A stretch of DNA of 64,000 bases from Actinosynnema sp042752395 (GCF_042752395.1 NZ_JBHYXZ010000011.1:31343-95342); one strand, 5' to 3'; counted from the first letter of the stretch, positions 8,729-17,445 are shown. Program-made: numbers and translations. The notes: generated from the sequence alone by a model not told the origin.

Positions 8729-9300
8729 TGCCGCATGACCCAGGTGTCCACCTCGCCCACCTGGTGCACCGACGGCGGACGGCCGTCCAGGGCCCGCCGC
8801 ACCGCCTCCAGCACGCCGACCGACGCCTCCTCGTGGCTGAGCCAGCGGGTGCCGCCGCCGTGCCGGGTGAAGCCCAGCACGACCTGCTGCGTCGGGTGGC
8901 CCTCCAGCACCGGGTCGGACACGCCCCGCACCGGCTGGATGGCGCCGCTGTCGTGCACCTCGACCACCGGCGCGCCCGGCGCGAGCAGGGGCGCGACGGC
9001 CCGCAGCACCGGTTCCCGGTAGCTCGCGTGCACCCAGGCGACCAGCAGGTCGGCCGGCCCGTCCACCACCGCCCGGACGCGGTCGGCCAGCTCGTCGGGT
9101 CTGGTCCAGTCGGCGGCCACCGCCACCCGCTGCCGCGGCACGTGGCCGCGCCCGCGCAGGGCCGCCGTCGCCGCGCTGCCCAGCACCCCCTCGGGCCGCC
9201 GGCAGGGCAGGACCACCCGCCACCCCTGCGCGACCAACTCGTCCGCGCACCCCTTGAGCATCCCCGTGCCGCCCAGCACCAACGCCGTCCGCTCGCTCAT
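8725..9300 (-). CDS. Short-chain dehydrogenase-like Rossmann protein
   Basis: The protein (191 aa) opens with a nucleotide-binding loop, TALVLGGTGMLKGCADEL, at residues 4-21, typical of SDR-like proteins. No YxxxK catalytic pair is visible, and the protein is shorter than classical SDRs (about 250 aa), so it may be a nucleotide-binding protein rather than a dehydrogenase. ATG at 9300 was chosen because the codons above it continue into the next gene. ATG overlaps the stop of the upstream P-loop kinase (ATGA), so the pair is an operon. Its own stop shares CTAG with the TetR stop. Confidence 0.7.
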   Translation of the reverse strand: MSERTALVLGGTGMLKGCADELVAQGWRVVLPCRRPEGVLGSAATAALRGRGHVPRQRVAVAADWTRPDELADRVRAVVDGPADLLVAWVHASYREPVLRAVAPLLAPGAPVVEVHDSGAIQPVRGVSDPVLEGHPTQQVVLGFTRHGGGTRWLSHEEASVGVLEAVRRALDGRPPSVHQVGEVDTWVMRH

Positions 9301-9893
9301 CGCACCGACTCCTCGCCGCGCTCCGCGGCCCGCCGCAGCGGGCCGGACCACCATTGGTCGACCTCACGCTGCCCGCGCAGCCGCACCACCGCCAGCCGGT
9401 CCGCGTGCGCTCCCCCGAGCACCTCGCGGACCCGCTCGCCGGTGCGGGCGTGCGACCTCCAGGCCCACCGCAGCAGGTGTTCGGGATCGGTGAACACCGT
9501 GCGCAGCGGTGGTTCGACGTTGCCGTTCCACAGCTCCTCGCGGCGGATCCGGCGCCGCACCGTCCGCACGGTGACCCGGCGCATCACCACGTGCCGCGGG
9601 TGGTCCAGCCAGACCAGCGTGTCGGCGTGCTCCAGGAGCAGCGGCCGGGCCAGGCTGTACTGCCACTCCGTGGCCCACGCGTCGCCCTTGACGAACCGGC
9701 GCACGTCGGCGAGGAACTCCGCCCTGGGGGTCCACTGTGGACCGTGGTACAGCGAGTCCATCTCCACATAGGACAGACCGAGGGCGCGCGCGACGGAACC
9801 CGCCAGGGTCGTCTTGCCGGAGCCGGACGTGCCCGTGACGAGCACCCGGCGCGGCGGGTGCGGCAACTCGTCGGCTGGTCCCAGGAGCGGCAC
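9297..9893 (-). CDS. P-loop kinase-like protein (adenylate-kinase/FlaR topology-modulation type)
   Basis: The protein (198 aa) has VLVTGTSGSGKTTLAGSVA at about residues 17-35, a Walker A motif, followed by YVEMDSLYHGPQW, the substrate-side motif of the small kinases annotated as topology modulation protein (FlaR-like). A later RVTVRTVRRRIRREELWNGN segment is the usual arginine-rich lid. The phosphate acceptor is unknown. The gene starts with GTG at 9893 with TAGCCT six bases upstream and no ribosome-binding site, so it appears leaderless, and it is coupled to the SDR-like gene downstream. Confidence 0.8.
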   Translation of the reverse strand: MPLLGPADELPHPPRRVLVTGTSGSGKTTLAGSVARALGLSYVEMDSLYHGPQWTPRAEFLADVRRFVKGDAWATEWQYSLARPLLLEHADTLVWLDHPRHVVMRRVTVRTVRRRIRREELWNGNVEPPLRTVFTDPEHLLRWAWRSHARTGERVREVLGGAHADRLAVVRLRGQREVDQWWSGPLRRAAERGEESVR

Positions 9894-9905
9894 CCGGCCA
9901 GGCTA
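9894..9905 (-). promoter_or_regulatory. -10 element of a leaderless promoter (P-loop kinase gene)
   Basis: On the minus strand TAGCCT (9905-9900) is followed by six bases and GTG at 9893. It overlaps the last codons of the upstream oxidoreductase gene. Confidence 0.55.
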
Positions 9906-11198
9906 CCGCCAACCGCCGTCGAACAACTCCGCCACGCGCACGGGCCGCCCGGTCTCCAGGCTGCGGTTGGCCGCGAACCCGGCGACCAGCGACAGCAGGC
10001 CGTCGCGGTGCGTGGCCCGGCGGCCCAGCGGGTCGGGCTGCCCCGGCGGCCCGTAGAGCACCTCGGTCATCCGCGCGTCCGCGCCGCCGTGCCCGACGCC
10101 GTCGGACCCCTCCAGGGGGATCTCCTCCGCTCGTCCGAACAGCGGCTGCACGGTCAGCCGGACGTGCCCCTCCTCGGGGTTGGCCTCCTTGCCGTGCACG
10201 GCCGGCTGCTGCCCGCCGACCCAGCTGTTCTCCACCACCTCCAGCTCCAGCCGGCCGCGGCTGCCGTTGACCATCAGCCGGTAGCCCTCCCACGGCGAGT
10301 AGGCCGTGAGGTGGTAGGTCAGGTTGGTCCCGTCGGCGTAGCGCAGCAGCACCGAGATGTCGTCCTCAATGGACACACCCGGCGCGAACGGGTTCCGGTC
10401 GCGGACGTAGCCGTCCTCGTGCTCGGCGTCGAGGTAGAGCCGGCGCAGCCAGTCGTCGCGCTCGACGTGCAGCGCGAACGGGTCGTCCAGCGCCTCCGGC
10501 GAACCGTGCACCCGGTCGTAGGGGCGGTGGTTGCCGTGGCGCCTGCCGTTCTCGTCGCCGTAGAAGAACAGCCGGCCGTGGGCGTAGACGACCTCGGGCG
10601 TCGAGCCGACCCACCAGTTGAGGAGGTCGAAGTGGTGCGTGGCCTTGTGCACCGCCAGGCCGCCGGAGTTGGCCTTGTCGCGGTGCCAGCGGCGGAAGTA
10701 GTCGGCGCCGTGGCGGACGTCGAGCAGCCACTCGAAGTGCACCGAGCCGATCTCGCCGACCGCGCCGCCCGCCAGCAGCTCGCGGACCTTCTCGTGGACC
10801 GGGTTGTACCGGTAGTTGAACGTGACGGTGACCCGGCCGCCGGTGCGCTCGACGGCGTCGAAGACCTTGCCCGCGCCGGCCTCGTCGACGGTCATGGGCT
10901 TCTCGGTGATGACGTCGCAGCCCGCGTCCAGCGCCTCGACGATGTAGGTGTCGTGGTGGCGGTCGACGGTGCAGACGACGACCACGTCCACCCGTTCGGC
11001 CTCGATCATCCGGAGGAAGTCGCCGGCGGCGTAGGTCGGCACGGGCCGGTCGAGGCGCGCGTTGTGCGCGGCCATGCGGACGGGGTTGACGTCGCAGAAC
11101 GCGACCAGCTCGCCCTGCCCGGGGTGTCCGACGACGGCGTCGACGTGCAGCTCGGCCCGCGCGCCGGCGCCCACGACCGCGTAACGCCTCCGTGCCAT
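9903..11198 (-). CDS. Gfo/Idh/MocA-family NAD(P)-dependent oxidoreductase
   Basis: The protein (431 aa) starts with a dinucleotide-binding strand-loop, RRYAVVGAGARAELHVDAVVG, and then VAFCDVNP. The signature VITEKPMTVDE carries the EKP motif of Gfo/Idh/MocA sugar dehydrogenases. HFDLLNWWVG follows later. These enzymes oxidise or epimerise sugars and cyclitols. ATG at 11198 is chosen over an upstream in-frame ATG at 11225: AGGAGG lies at 11204-11209, five bases away, and a LacI-type operator overlaps that site. The operator suggests induction by a carbohydrate. The specific sugar is not predictable. Confidence 0.88.
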   Translation of the reverse strand: MARRRYAVVGAGARAELHVDAVVGHPGQGELVAFCDVNPVRMAAHNARLDRPVPTYAAGDFLRMIEAERVDVVVVCTVDRHHDTYIVEALDAGCDVITEKPMTVDEAGAGKVFDAVERTGGRVTVTFNYRYNPVHEKVRELLAGGAVGEIGSVHFEWLLDVRHGADYFRRWHRDKANSGGLAVHKATHHFDLLNWWVGSTPEVVYAHGRLFFYGDENGRRHGNHRPYDRVHGSPEALDDPFALHVERDDWLRRLYLDAEHEDGYVRDRNPFAPGVSIEDDISVLLRYADGTNLTYHLTAYSPWEGYRLMVNGSRGRLELEVVENSWVGGQQPAVHGKEANPEEGHVRLTVQPLFGRAEEIPLEGSDGVGHGGADARMTEVLYGPPGQPDPLGRRATHRDGLLSLVAGFAANRSLETGRPVRVAELFDGGWR

Positions 11199-11208
11199 GC
11201 CAGCCTCC

Positions 11209-11224
11209 TGGTAAGCGTTTTCCA
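11209..11224 (-). promoter_or_regulatory. LacI/GalR-type operator
   Basis: The 16-base sequence TGGTAAGCGTTTTCCA fits a dyad with a central CG (TGGnAAnCGnTTnCCA; 12 of 16 positions symmetric), the hallmark of LacI-family sites. It overlaps the ribosome-binding site of the Gfo/Idh/MocA gene. No LacI regulator gene is in the vicinity. Confidence 0.6.
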
Positions 11225-11272
11225 CACGCTATCCCGCGCGGGCCGGAGGGCGTCAAGCCCGACTGCCGCCCC

Positions 11273-11776
11273 TCACCACCGCAGGTCCGCCACCAGCTCC
11301 TCGTGGGTCAGCTCGAACGTCAGCGGGTAGCTGACCCGGATCACGTCGTCCTCCTCCCGGACCAGGCGCGCGCCGGGGAACACGCGCCCGACCAGGCGCA
11401 GCATCGGCTCGTTCTCCCCCAGCACGTCGCCGTGCAGCTCGGTGTAGCGCAGGTCCGTGGCGAGCCGGCCCAGTTCGGTGATGAGCCGGGTGCCGACGCC
11501 CCTGCGCTGCCACGGGTCCACCACGGCGAGCGCGATCTCGGCGGTGTCGTCGCCGGTGGCGATCAGGCGGGCGATGCCGATCGGCGCGCGGCGGCACTCG
11601 GCGACGACCGCGACCTTGCGCCGGCCGTCGAGGTCGGTGAGGCGGCGGCGCATCTCGGCGGTGAGCCGCGGCACCGGGGCGTGGAAGCGCAGGTAGCGGC
11701 TGCGCGCGGACAGGCCGTGGAACACGGCGTCGACGGCGCGGCCCGCCTCGGCGGCGTGCAGTTCGCGGACCCTCAT
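11273..11776 (-). CDS. GNAT-family acetyltransferase
   Basis: The protein (167 aa) is a single GNAT domain. It has ALAVVDPWQRRGVGTRLITEL, with the Q-R-R-G-V-G acetyl-CoA loop, and a C-terminal FPGARLVREEDDVIRVSY strand pair. The acceptor is unknown. It starts with ATG at 11776, preceded by AGGGGGG eight bases away. It is divergent from the HxlR regulator gene at 11855, and two CCGAAC-containing boxes lie between them, so the regulator probably controls both. Confidence 0.85.
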   Translation of the reverse strand: MRVRELHAAEAGRAVDAVFHGLSARSRYLRFHAPVPRLTAEMRRRLTDLDGRRKVAVVAECRRAPIGIARLIATGDDTAEIALAVVDPWQRRGVGTRLITELGRLATDLRYTELHGDVLGENEPMLRLVGRVFPGARLVREEDDVIRVSYPLTFELTHEELVADLRW

Positions 11777-11793
11777 GACGAACGACCCCCTGA

Positions 11794-11832
11794 GTTCGGA
11801 TTCCGAACCCTAGCTGGGTACGTTTTCCGAAC
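11794..11832 (+). promoter_or_regulatory. Probable HxlR operator region
   Basis: GTTCGGA-T-TCCGAAC (11794-11808) is a perfect dyad with seven-base arms. A second TTCCGAAC half-site ends at 11832, 24 bases on. The pair sits between the divergent GNAT and HxlR genes. TATCGT at 11841-11846, eight bases before the HxlR ATG, is a likely -10. Confidence 0.6.
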
Positions 11833-11854
11833 GCAAGGGGTATCGTCGGTGGAC

Positions 11855-12310
11855 ATGGCCCACGTGAAGGTTGCCGACGAGCTGTGCACCGTGTCGTTGC
11901 CCGCCGCCCTGCTGGGCGAGCGGTGGACGTTGCTGCTGCTGAGGCAGGCGTTCCTGGGCACGCGGCGGTTCGAGGACTTCCAGACCGCGATGGACATCTC
12001 CCGCAGCGTGCTCACCGAGCGGCTGGGCACGCTGGTCGAGGAGGGCATCCTGCGCCGCGAGGCGTACAAGGACGTGCGGACGCGCTACGAGTACCGGCTC
12101 ACCGAGAAGGGCCTGGACCTCTACCCCGTGCTGATGGCGCTGCGGAAGTGGGGCGACCGCTGGATGTCGCCGCCCGAGGGCCCGTCGTTCGACCTGAACC
12201 ACCGGGCCTGCGGCGGCGGCGTCGGCGTGCACGTGGCGTGCGAGGGGTGCGGGGCCGAGCTGACCGCGCGCGACGTGCGGGTCACGCCGCTGCGCCCGTC
12301 ACGTGCCTGA
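11855..12310 (+). CDS. HxlR-family winged-helix regulator with C-terminal cysteine cluster
   Basis: The protein (151 aa) contains the HxlR core: CTVSLPAALLGERWTLLLLRQAFLG, FEDFQTAMDISRSVLTERL and the wing GILRREAYKDVRTRYEYRLTEKG. Residues beyond about 105 add a cysteine cluster (HRACGGGVGVHVACEGCGAEL), with C-x7-C-x2-C spacing that could bind zinc or respond to thiol stress. The gene is divergent from a GNAT acetyltransferase, with CCGAAC operator boxes between. Effector unknown. Confidence 0.88.
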   Translation: MAHVKVADELCTVSLPAALLGERWTLLLLRQAFLGTRRFEDFQTAMDISRSVLTERLGTLVEEGILRREAYKDVRTRYEYRLTEKGLDLYPVLMALRKWGDRWMSPPEGPSFDLNHRACGGGVGVHVACEGCGAELTARDVRVTPLRPSRA

Positions 12311-12545
12311 GGCGGGGAAGCACCGCGACGACGAAGGCCGGCGCCCCTGGCGGTGACGCCCGCACCGGGCACCGGAGCGGCATTCCGTCACCATTCGTGC
12401 GCACCACCGGAATGAGGACTCCCTTTCCGGTGAATTATCGCACTCCATCGGATATCTTCGCGTGCACTCCATTCGGGAATTGCCGGCACGGAAATGTGCC
12501 TCCTAGGGTCGGGAACCCGGACCCGACGGCGAAGGAGGACCCCTG
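12311..12545. other. Intergenic region, relatively AT-rich, no gene seen
   Basis: Between the HxlR gene and the small secreted protein lies a stretch less GC-rich than the surroundings (around 12420-12500). It probably carries the promoter of the secreted-protein gene; a GAAGGAGGA ribosome-binding site is at about 12531-12539. No clear repeat or RNA gene was seen. Confidence 0.4.
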
Positions 12546-12890
12546 ATGGCGAGGGCAGCGAGGGCACTGGCGGCGGCGCTCGGGGTGGCGTTCGCGCTCG
12601 GCACGGCGGCGGGCGCGGCGGCCGCGACCACCCCGCCCGACCCGCCCGACGAGCAGCGCACGGAGCTGGGCGGGGTGGACCTCGCCCAGTTCTGCGTCGC
12701 GTTCGGCCACCGGGACCTCACCCTGCTCGACCCCGGCACCGTCTGGGACTGGCGCTGCGTCGAGCAGGACGGCGGCCTGGTGGACATCAACATGAGCGCC
12801 GCCTGCCAGTGGCAGTACCGCGAACAATGGGCCAAGCCCGATTTCCGCGACGAGTGGGACGGGTACAGCTGGTACTGCTACCTCGACTGA
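12546..12890 (+). CDS. Small secreted cysteine-containing protein
   Basis: The protein (114 aa) starts MARAARALAAALGVAFALG, a clear Sec signal peptide that probably ends at AAAATT around residue 27. The mature 85-90 residues contain four cysteines (QFC, WRC, AAC, WYC), enough for two disulfides, and are rich in tryptophan and tyrosine. No family was recognised. ATG at 12546 follows AAGGAGGACCCCTG. It is convergent with polA, 33 bases away. Small disulfide-stabilised secreted proteins of this size are frequent in actinomycetes, and some are enzyme inhibitors; here the function is open. Confidence 0.75.
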   Translation: MARAARALAAALGVAFALGTAAGAAAATTPPDPPDEQRTELGGVDLAQFCVAFGHRDLTLLDPGTVWDWRCVEQDGGLVDINMSAACQWQYREQWAKPDFRDEWDGYSWYCYLD

Positions 12891-12923
12891 CCCTCCCCCG
12901 ACCACGCGGCCGGACAGCGGGGC

Positions 12924-15599
12924 TCAGTGGGCGGCGGCGTCCCAGGAACGGCCGACGCCCACCGAGACCTCCAGCTCCACCGACAGCTCGTAGGCGCCGC
13001 CCATCTGCGCGCGCACCAGCGACTCGACCTGCTCCCGCTCGCCCTCGGCGATCTCCAGCACCAGTTCGTCGTGCACCTGCAGCAGCATCCGCGACCGCAG
13101 GCCCGACGCCTCCAGCGCGCGGAACACGCCGAGCATCGCCACCTTGATGATGTCCGCCGCGCTGCCCTGGATCGGCGCGTTCAACGCCATCCGCTCGGCC
13201 ATCTCGCGGCGCTGGCGGTTGTCGCTGGTCAGGTCGGGCAGGTAGCGCCGGCGGCCGAGGATCGTCTCGGTGTAGCCCTTCTTCCGCGCGTCCTCCACCA
13301 CCGCGTGCAGGTAGTCGCGCACCCCGCCGAACCGGGCGAAGTACGCCTCCTTCTGCTCCCGCGCCTCGGCCGCCGAGATCCGCAGCTGCTGGGCGAGCCC
13401 GTACTCGGACAACCCGTACGCCAGGCCGTACGACATGGCCTTGACCCGGCGGCGCTGCTCGGCGGTGACCTCCGAGGTCGGCACCGAGAACGCCCGGGAC
13501 GCGACGAACGTGTGCAGGTCCTCGCCGCTGCGGAACGCCTCGATCAGGCCCTCGTCCTCGGACAGGTGCGCCATGATCCGCATCTCGATCTGGCTGTAGT
13601 CCGCCGTCATCAGCTCGGCGAAGCCCGGCCCGACCACGAACGCCTCGCGGATGCGCCTGCCCTCGTCGGTGCGGATCGGGATGTTCTGGAGGTTCGGGTC
13701 GGTGGACGACAGCCGCCCCGTCGCCGCGATCGTCTGGTGGAACGTGGTGTGGATGCGGCCGTCGTCGGCCACCGACTTGAGCAGCCCGTCGACGGTCGAC
13801 TTCAGCCTGGTCACGTCCCGGTGCGCGAGCAGGTGCTGGAGGAACGGGTGTTGGGTGGCCTCCAGCAGGTTCTGCAGCGCGTCCGCGTCCGTCGTGTACC
13901 CGGTCTTGGTCTTCTTCGTCTTCGGCATCTGCAGCTCGTCGAACAGCACGGTCTGCAACTGCTTGGGCGAGCCGAGGTTGATCTCCTTGCCGATCACCGA
14001 GTACGCGTCCTGCGCGGCCTGCTTCACGCCCGCCGCGAAGTGCGCCTCCAGCGCGGCCAGGTGCTCGGCGTCGATCGCGATGCCGACCGCCTCCACCTCG
14101 TCCAGCACCATCATCAGCGGCAGCTCCAGGGTCGCCAGCAGCGACTCCTGGCCGGTGGCCACCAGCTCCGCGTCCAGCGCGTCGGCCAGCTCCGCCACCG
14201 CGAACGCCCGCACGATCGCCGCCTGCGCCGTCTTCTGCCGCTCCTCGGCCTCGTCGGCGAGCAGCGAGAGCTGCCCGTCGTCGGGCTCCTCGGCGCGCAG
14301 CTCCCGCTTGAGGTAGCGCAGCGCCAGGTCGTCCAGCGCGAACGACCGCTGGCCCGGCCGCACCAGGTAGGCGGCCAGCGCGGTGTCGCTGGTCACGCCG
14401 CGCAGCCGCCAGCCGCGCGCCCGCAACGCCCGCAGCGGCAGCTTCAGGTCGTGCGCCGCCTTCGCCACCGACTCGTCGGCCAGCCACGCGGCCAGCGCGT
14501 TCTCGTCCGCCTCGGTCAGCGACGCGACCTCGACGTACCCGCCCTCGCCGCCGACCGCGGCCAGCGCCAGGCCCTCCAGGTCGCCGTTCGCGGCGCGGAA
14601 GGCCACGCCGACCCGGCCGGACCGCGCGTGCGCGTCGAGCCAGGCCGCCACCCCGCCCGCGGGCACCTCGCCGCCGCGGACCGCGAAGCCCTCGTCGGCC
14701 TCCGGCTCGGCGGTGGACAGGGTGGAGAACAGCCGGTCCCGCAGCACCCGGAACTCCAGCTCGTCGAACAGCCGGTGCACCGCGTCCCGGTCCCACGGCC
14801 GGGCCTGGAGGTCGGCCGGGCCCACGGGCAGCTCCACGTCCCGCACCAGCTCGGTGAGCTGCCGGTTCAGCATGATGTTGGCCAGGTTGGCCCGCAGCGC
14901 CTCGCCGACCTTGCCCGGCACCTCGTCGACGTGGTCGATCAGGCCGTTCAGCGAGCCGAACTGGGTGAGCAGCTTCACGATCGTCTTCGGGCCGACGCCG
15001 GGGGTGTTCGGCAGGTTGTCCGACGAGTCGCCGCGCACCGCGGCGTAGTCGGCGTACAGCTCGGGCGGCACGCCCTGCTTCTCCAGCACCAGCTCGGGGG
15101 TGTAGCGGGCCATCTCGGACACGCCCTTGACCGGGTACAGCACCGTCACCCGGTCGGTGACCAGCTGCAACGCGTCGCGGTCGCCGGTGCAGATCAGCAC
15201 CTCGAAGCCCAGCGCCGTGGCCTGCGTGGTCAGCGTGGCGATCAGGTCGTCGGCCTCGTAGTTGGCCTTGGCCAGCACCGGGATGTTCAGCGTGCCCAGC
15301 ACGTCCTCGATCAGGCTCACCTGGCCGCGGAACTCGTCCGGCGTCTCGCTGCGACCGGCCTTGTACTCCGCGTAGGTCTCGGTGCGGAACGTCTTGCGCG
15401 AGACGTCGAACGCCACCGCGATGTGCGTCGGCTTCTCGTCCCGCAGCAGGTTGATGAGCATCGACGTGAAGCCGTAGACCGCGTTGGTGGTCTGGCCCGT
15501 GCCCGTCTGGAAGTTCTCCTTGGGCAGCGCGAAGAAGGCGCGGTAGGCCATGGAGTGGCCGTCGACCAGCAGCAGGCGGGAGGCTTCTGAAGTGCTCAC
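12924..15599 (-). CDS. polA: DNA polymerase I
   Basis: The enzyme (891 aa) fills gaps and removes RNA primers. The N-terminal 5'-nuclease domain (about 1-300) has LLLVDGHSMAYRAFFALP and ICTGDRDALQLV with metal-binding aspartates. The middle part corresponds to the 3'-5' exonuclease fold, but the DxE catalytic pattern is not recognisable there, as usual for actinobacterial Pol I. The polymerase domain has motif A TADYSQIEMRIMAHL, motif B RRRVKAMSYGLAYGLSEYGL and motif C QVHDELVLE. It starts with GTG at 15599, six bases after TAGACT, so it seems leaderless. Confidence 0.97.
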   Translation of the reverse strand: MSTSEASRLLLVDGHSMAYRAFFALPKENFQTGTGQTTNAVYGFTSMLINLLRDEKPTHIAVAFDVSRKTFRTETYAEYKAGRSETPDEFRGQVSLIEDVLGTLNIPVLAKANYEADDLIATLTTQATALGFEVLICTGDRDALQLVTDRVTVLYPVKGVSEMARYTPELVLEKQGVPPELYADYAAVRGDSSDNLPNTPGVGPKTIVKLLTQFGSLNGLIDHVDEVPGKVGEALRANLANIMLNRQLTELVRDVELPVGPADLQARPWDRDAVHRLFDELEFRVLRDRLFSTLSTAEPEADEGFAVRGGEVPAGGVAAWLDAHARSGRVGVAFRAANGDLEGLALAAVGGEGGYVEVASLTEADENALAAWLADESVAKAAHDLKLPLRALRARGWRLRGVTSDTALAAYLVRPGQRSFALDDLALRYLKRELRAEEPDDGQLSLLADEAEERQKTAQAAIVRAFAVAELADALDAELVATGQESLLATLELPLMMVLDEVEAVGIAIDAEHLAALEAHFAAGVKQAAQDAYSVIGKEINLGSPKQLQTVLFDELQMPKTKKTKTGYTTDADALQNLLEATQHPFLQHLLAHRDVTRLKSTVDGLLKSVADDGRIHTTFHQTIAATGRLSSTDPNLQNIPIRTDEGRRIREAFVVGPGFAELMTADYSQIEMRIMAHLSEDEGLIEAFRSGEDLHTFVASRAFSVPTSEVTAEQRRRVKAMSYGLAYGLSEYGLAQQLRISAAEAREQKEAYFARFGGVRDYLHAVVEDARKKGYTETILGRRRYLPDLTSDNRQRREMAERMALNAPIQGSAADIIKVAMLGVFRALEASGLRSRMLLQVHDELVLEIAEGEREQVESLVRAQMGGAYELSVELEVSVGVGRSWDAAAH

Positions 15600-15611
15600 G
15601 CGGCGAGTCTA
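15600..15611 (-). promoter_or_regulatory. -10 element of a leaderless promoter (polA)
   Basis: On the minus strand TAGACT (15611-15606) is separated by six bases from the GTG start of polA, and no ribosome-binding site is visible. On the plus strand TAGGGT (15610-15615) overlaps it and may serve the divergent thioesterase gene. Confidence 0.55.
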
Positions 15612-15651
15612 GGGTGGGGGTCCGACAGTTCTGCACCGACTGGAGCAACCC

Positions 15652-16074
15652 GTGACGCCAGCCCCCGAGGACATGCCCGGCGCCGACCAGGCCGTCGCCC
15701 ACGAGCAGCTCACCACGAAGCTCGGCATCGAGATCACCCGATGGGATGCCGACCGGCTGGTCGGGACGATGCCGGTCAAGGGCAACCGCCAGCCGTACGG
15801 GCTGCTGCACGGCGGCGCGAACGCGGTGCTGGCCGAGACGCTGGGCTCGGTCGCCGCGGCCATGCACGCCGCCCCGGAGCGGATGGCCGTGGGCCTGGAG
15901 CTGTCGTGCACGCACCACCGGGCCGTCGCCGAGGGTGTCGTCACGGGGGTGTGCACGCCGATCCACCGCGGTCGCAGCACCGCCACCTACGAGATCGTCA
16001 TCACCGACGAGCAGGGGCGGCGCGCCTGCACGGCCCGGCTGACCTGCTTCCTCAAGGAAGCCACGAAGGGGTGA
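15652..16074 (+). CDS. Hotdog-fold acyl-CoA thioesterase (PaaI/MenI type)
   Basis: The protein (140 aa) is a single hotdog domain with the motif GLLHGGANAVLAETLGSVAA. It contains the HGG and downstream acidic residue used by PaaI-type thioesterases. It resembles the proteins annotated as 1,4-dihydroxy-2-naphthoyl-CoA hydrolase or PaaI-type thioesterase; which acyl-CoA is cleaved cannot be told. Start GTG at 15652, divergent from polA with overlapping promoter signals. In mycobacteria a similar thioesterase gene also sits next to polA. Confidence 0.85.
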   Translation: MTPAPEDMPGADQAVAHEQLTTKLGIEITRWDADRLVGTMPVKGNRQPYGLLHGGANAVLAETLGSVAAAMHAAPERMAVGLELSCTHHRAVAEGVVTGVCTPIHRGRSTATYEIVITDEQGRRACTARLTCFLKEATKG

Positions 16075-16159
16075 ACCCGAAACGACCCGATCGGGTGAAA
16101 TGCGATTCGGGTCCCGCGGGTGTGCAATTCGAGGTGCAGCGGGTGAGGCGGAGGTGGAC

Positions 16160-16714
16160 GTGCGGCGTCTGGTGGCGGTGATGGCCGTGGTGCTGGCGGC
16201 GGCCGGGTGCGGTGACGCGCCGGTGGTCGCGGGCCCCGAGACGTCGGCCTCGCCGGCGGCCACCTACCCGGTGCCCCCGGAGACCGTGCGGCCGGACGAG
16301 AAGCCGCTCAAGATCCCCACCACGGCGGACGGCGACACCGCGTTCACGCTGGTCGGGCTCACCACCGAGATGCCGACGCTGATCGGCAGCCACGCCGAGT
16401 TCCACGCCAAGGGCCAGTTCGTCCGGATCCGGATGAGCGTGATCAACAACGGTCGCAGCAGCGTGCAGTTCAACGCCCGCCGGCACGTCCTGGTGGACGA
16501 CCGCCGCGGCGAGCACGAGGTGGACTCGCAGGCCATGACGATCAAGCGGCAGCCGGAGTCGCTGGACCTCGGCGCGAACGTGCGGCTGGAGTACGACGTC
16601 TACTACGACGTGCCACGGGACGTGAAGCCGCTGGCCCTGCGCGTCTACGGCGGGCCGACGCTGACCGACATGAAGGACGAGGCGGGCACCGAGATCCCGC
16701 TGGCCCAGCCGTAG
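16160..16714 (+). CDS. DUF4352-type lipoprotein
   Basis: The protein (184 aa) begins with VRRLVAVMAVVLAAAGCGD, a lipoprotein signal with lipobox AAGC. After a proline-rich linker the mature part forms the immunoglobulin-like DUF4352 fold typical of actinobacterial surface lipoproteins: FVRIRMSVINNGRSSVQFN, a strand carrying an asparagine-glycine turn, then VLVDDRRGEHEVDS. The start GTG at 16160 has GGAGG at 16150-16154. Function is unknown. It is convergent with the liv operon (27-base gap). Confidence 0.78.
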   Translation: MRRLVAVMAVVLAAAGCGDAPVVAGPETSASPAATYPVPPETVRPDEKPLKIPTTADGDTAFTLVGLTTEMPTLIGSHAEFHAKGQFVRIRMSVINNGRSSVQFNARRHVLVDDRRGEHEVDSQAMTIKRQPESLDLGANVRLEYDVYYDVPRDVKPLALRVYGGPTLTDMKDEAGTEIPLAQP

Positions 16715-16740
16715 CCGGACCGGCGGGATCCCGGTCACCG

Positions 16741-17445
16741 TCAGTGACCGCCGAGGTACGCCGCACGCACCTGGGGGTCGTCCAGCAGCTCCGGGCCGGG
16801 GGCGCTCTTGACGACCCGGCCGGTCTCCAGCACGTACGCGCGGTCGGAGAGCTTCAGCGCCTGCTGCGCGTTCTGCTCGACCAGCAGCACGGTCGTGCCG
16901 CGCTGGTTGATCTCCTTGATGATCTCGAAGATCTGCGCGATGAGCATGGGCGCGAGGCCCATCGACGGCTCGTCCAGCAGGAGCACCTTCGGCTTGGTCA
17001 TCAACGCCCGGCCGATGGCGATCATCTGCTGCTCGCCGCCGGACATCGTGCCGCCGAACTGGTTCTTGCGCTCCGCCAGCCGCGGGAACAGCTCGTAGAC
17101 CTCGGCCAGGTCGGCGTCGAGCGAGTCACGACGGGTGTAGGCGCCCATCAGCAGGTTCTCCTGCACCGTCATGCCGGGGAACACACCCCGGCCCTCCGGC
17201 GACTGCCCGATGCCCGCGACGACCCGCTTGTGCCCCGGCATCTTGGAGATGTCCTGGCCGTTGAACAGCACCTGGCCGCTGGTCAGCGGGCGCAGCCCGG
17301 AGATCGTCTTCAGCGTGGTGGTCTTGCCCGCGCCGTTCGCGCCGATCAGCGAGACGATCTCACCGTCCGCGACCTCCAGGCTGATGCCCTTGATCGCGGC
17401 GATCTTGCCGTAGTGGACGTGGATGTCCTTCAGCTCAAGAAGCAT
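16741..17445 (-). CDS. livF: Branched-chain amino-acid ABC transporter, ATP-binding protein LivF
   Basis: The protein (234 aa) energises uptake together with LivG. Walker A is GANGAGKTT at about residues 35-43; the ABC signature is MSGGEQQM and Walker B VLLLDEPSMGLAP, the SMGLAP ending being typical of LivF. It is the last gene of the liv operon, and its start overlaps the end of livG by 11 bases. Substrates are presumably leucine, isoleucine and valine, but such systems can also carry amides or urea. Confidence 0.93.
   Translation of the reverse strand: MLLELKDIHVHYGKIAAIKGISLEVADGEIVSLIGANGAGKTTTLKTISGLRPLTSGQVLFNGQDISKMPGHKRVVAGIGQSPEGRGVFPGMTVQENLLMGAYTRRDSLDADLAEVYELFPRLAERKNQFGGTMSGGEQQMIAIGRALMTKPKVLLLDEPSMGLAPMLIAQIFEIIKEINQRGTTVLLVEQNAQQALKLSDRAYVLETGRVVKSAPGPELLDDPQVRAAYLGGH

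Noticed and set aside
12787..16263. Long minus-strand frame enclosing polA
   Set aside because: It lies in another frame than polA, is arginine/glycine-rich without motifs, and polA itself is clearly coding.
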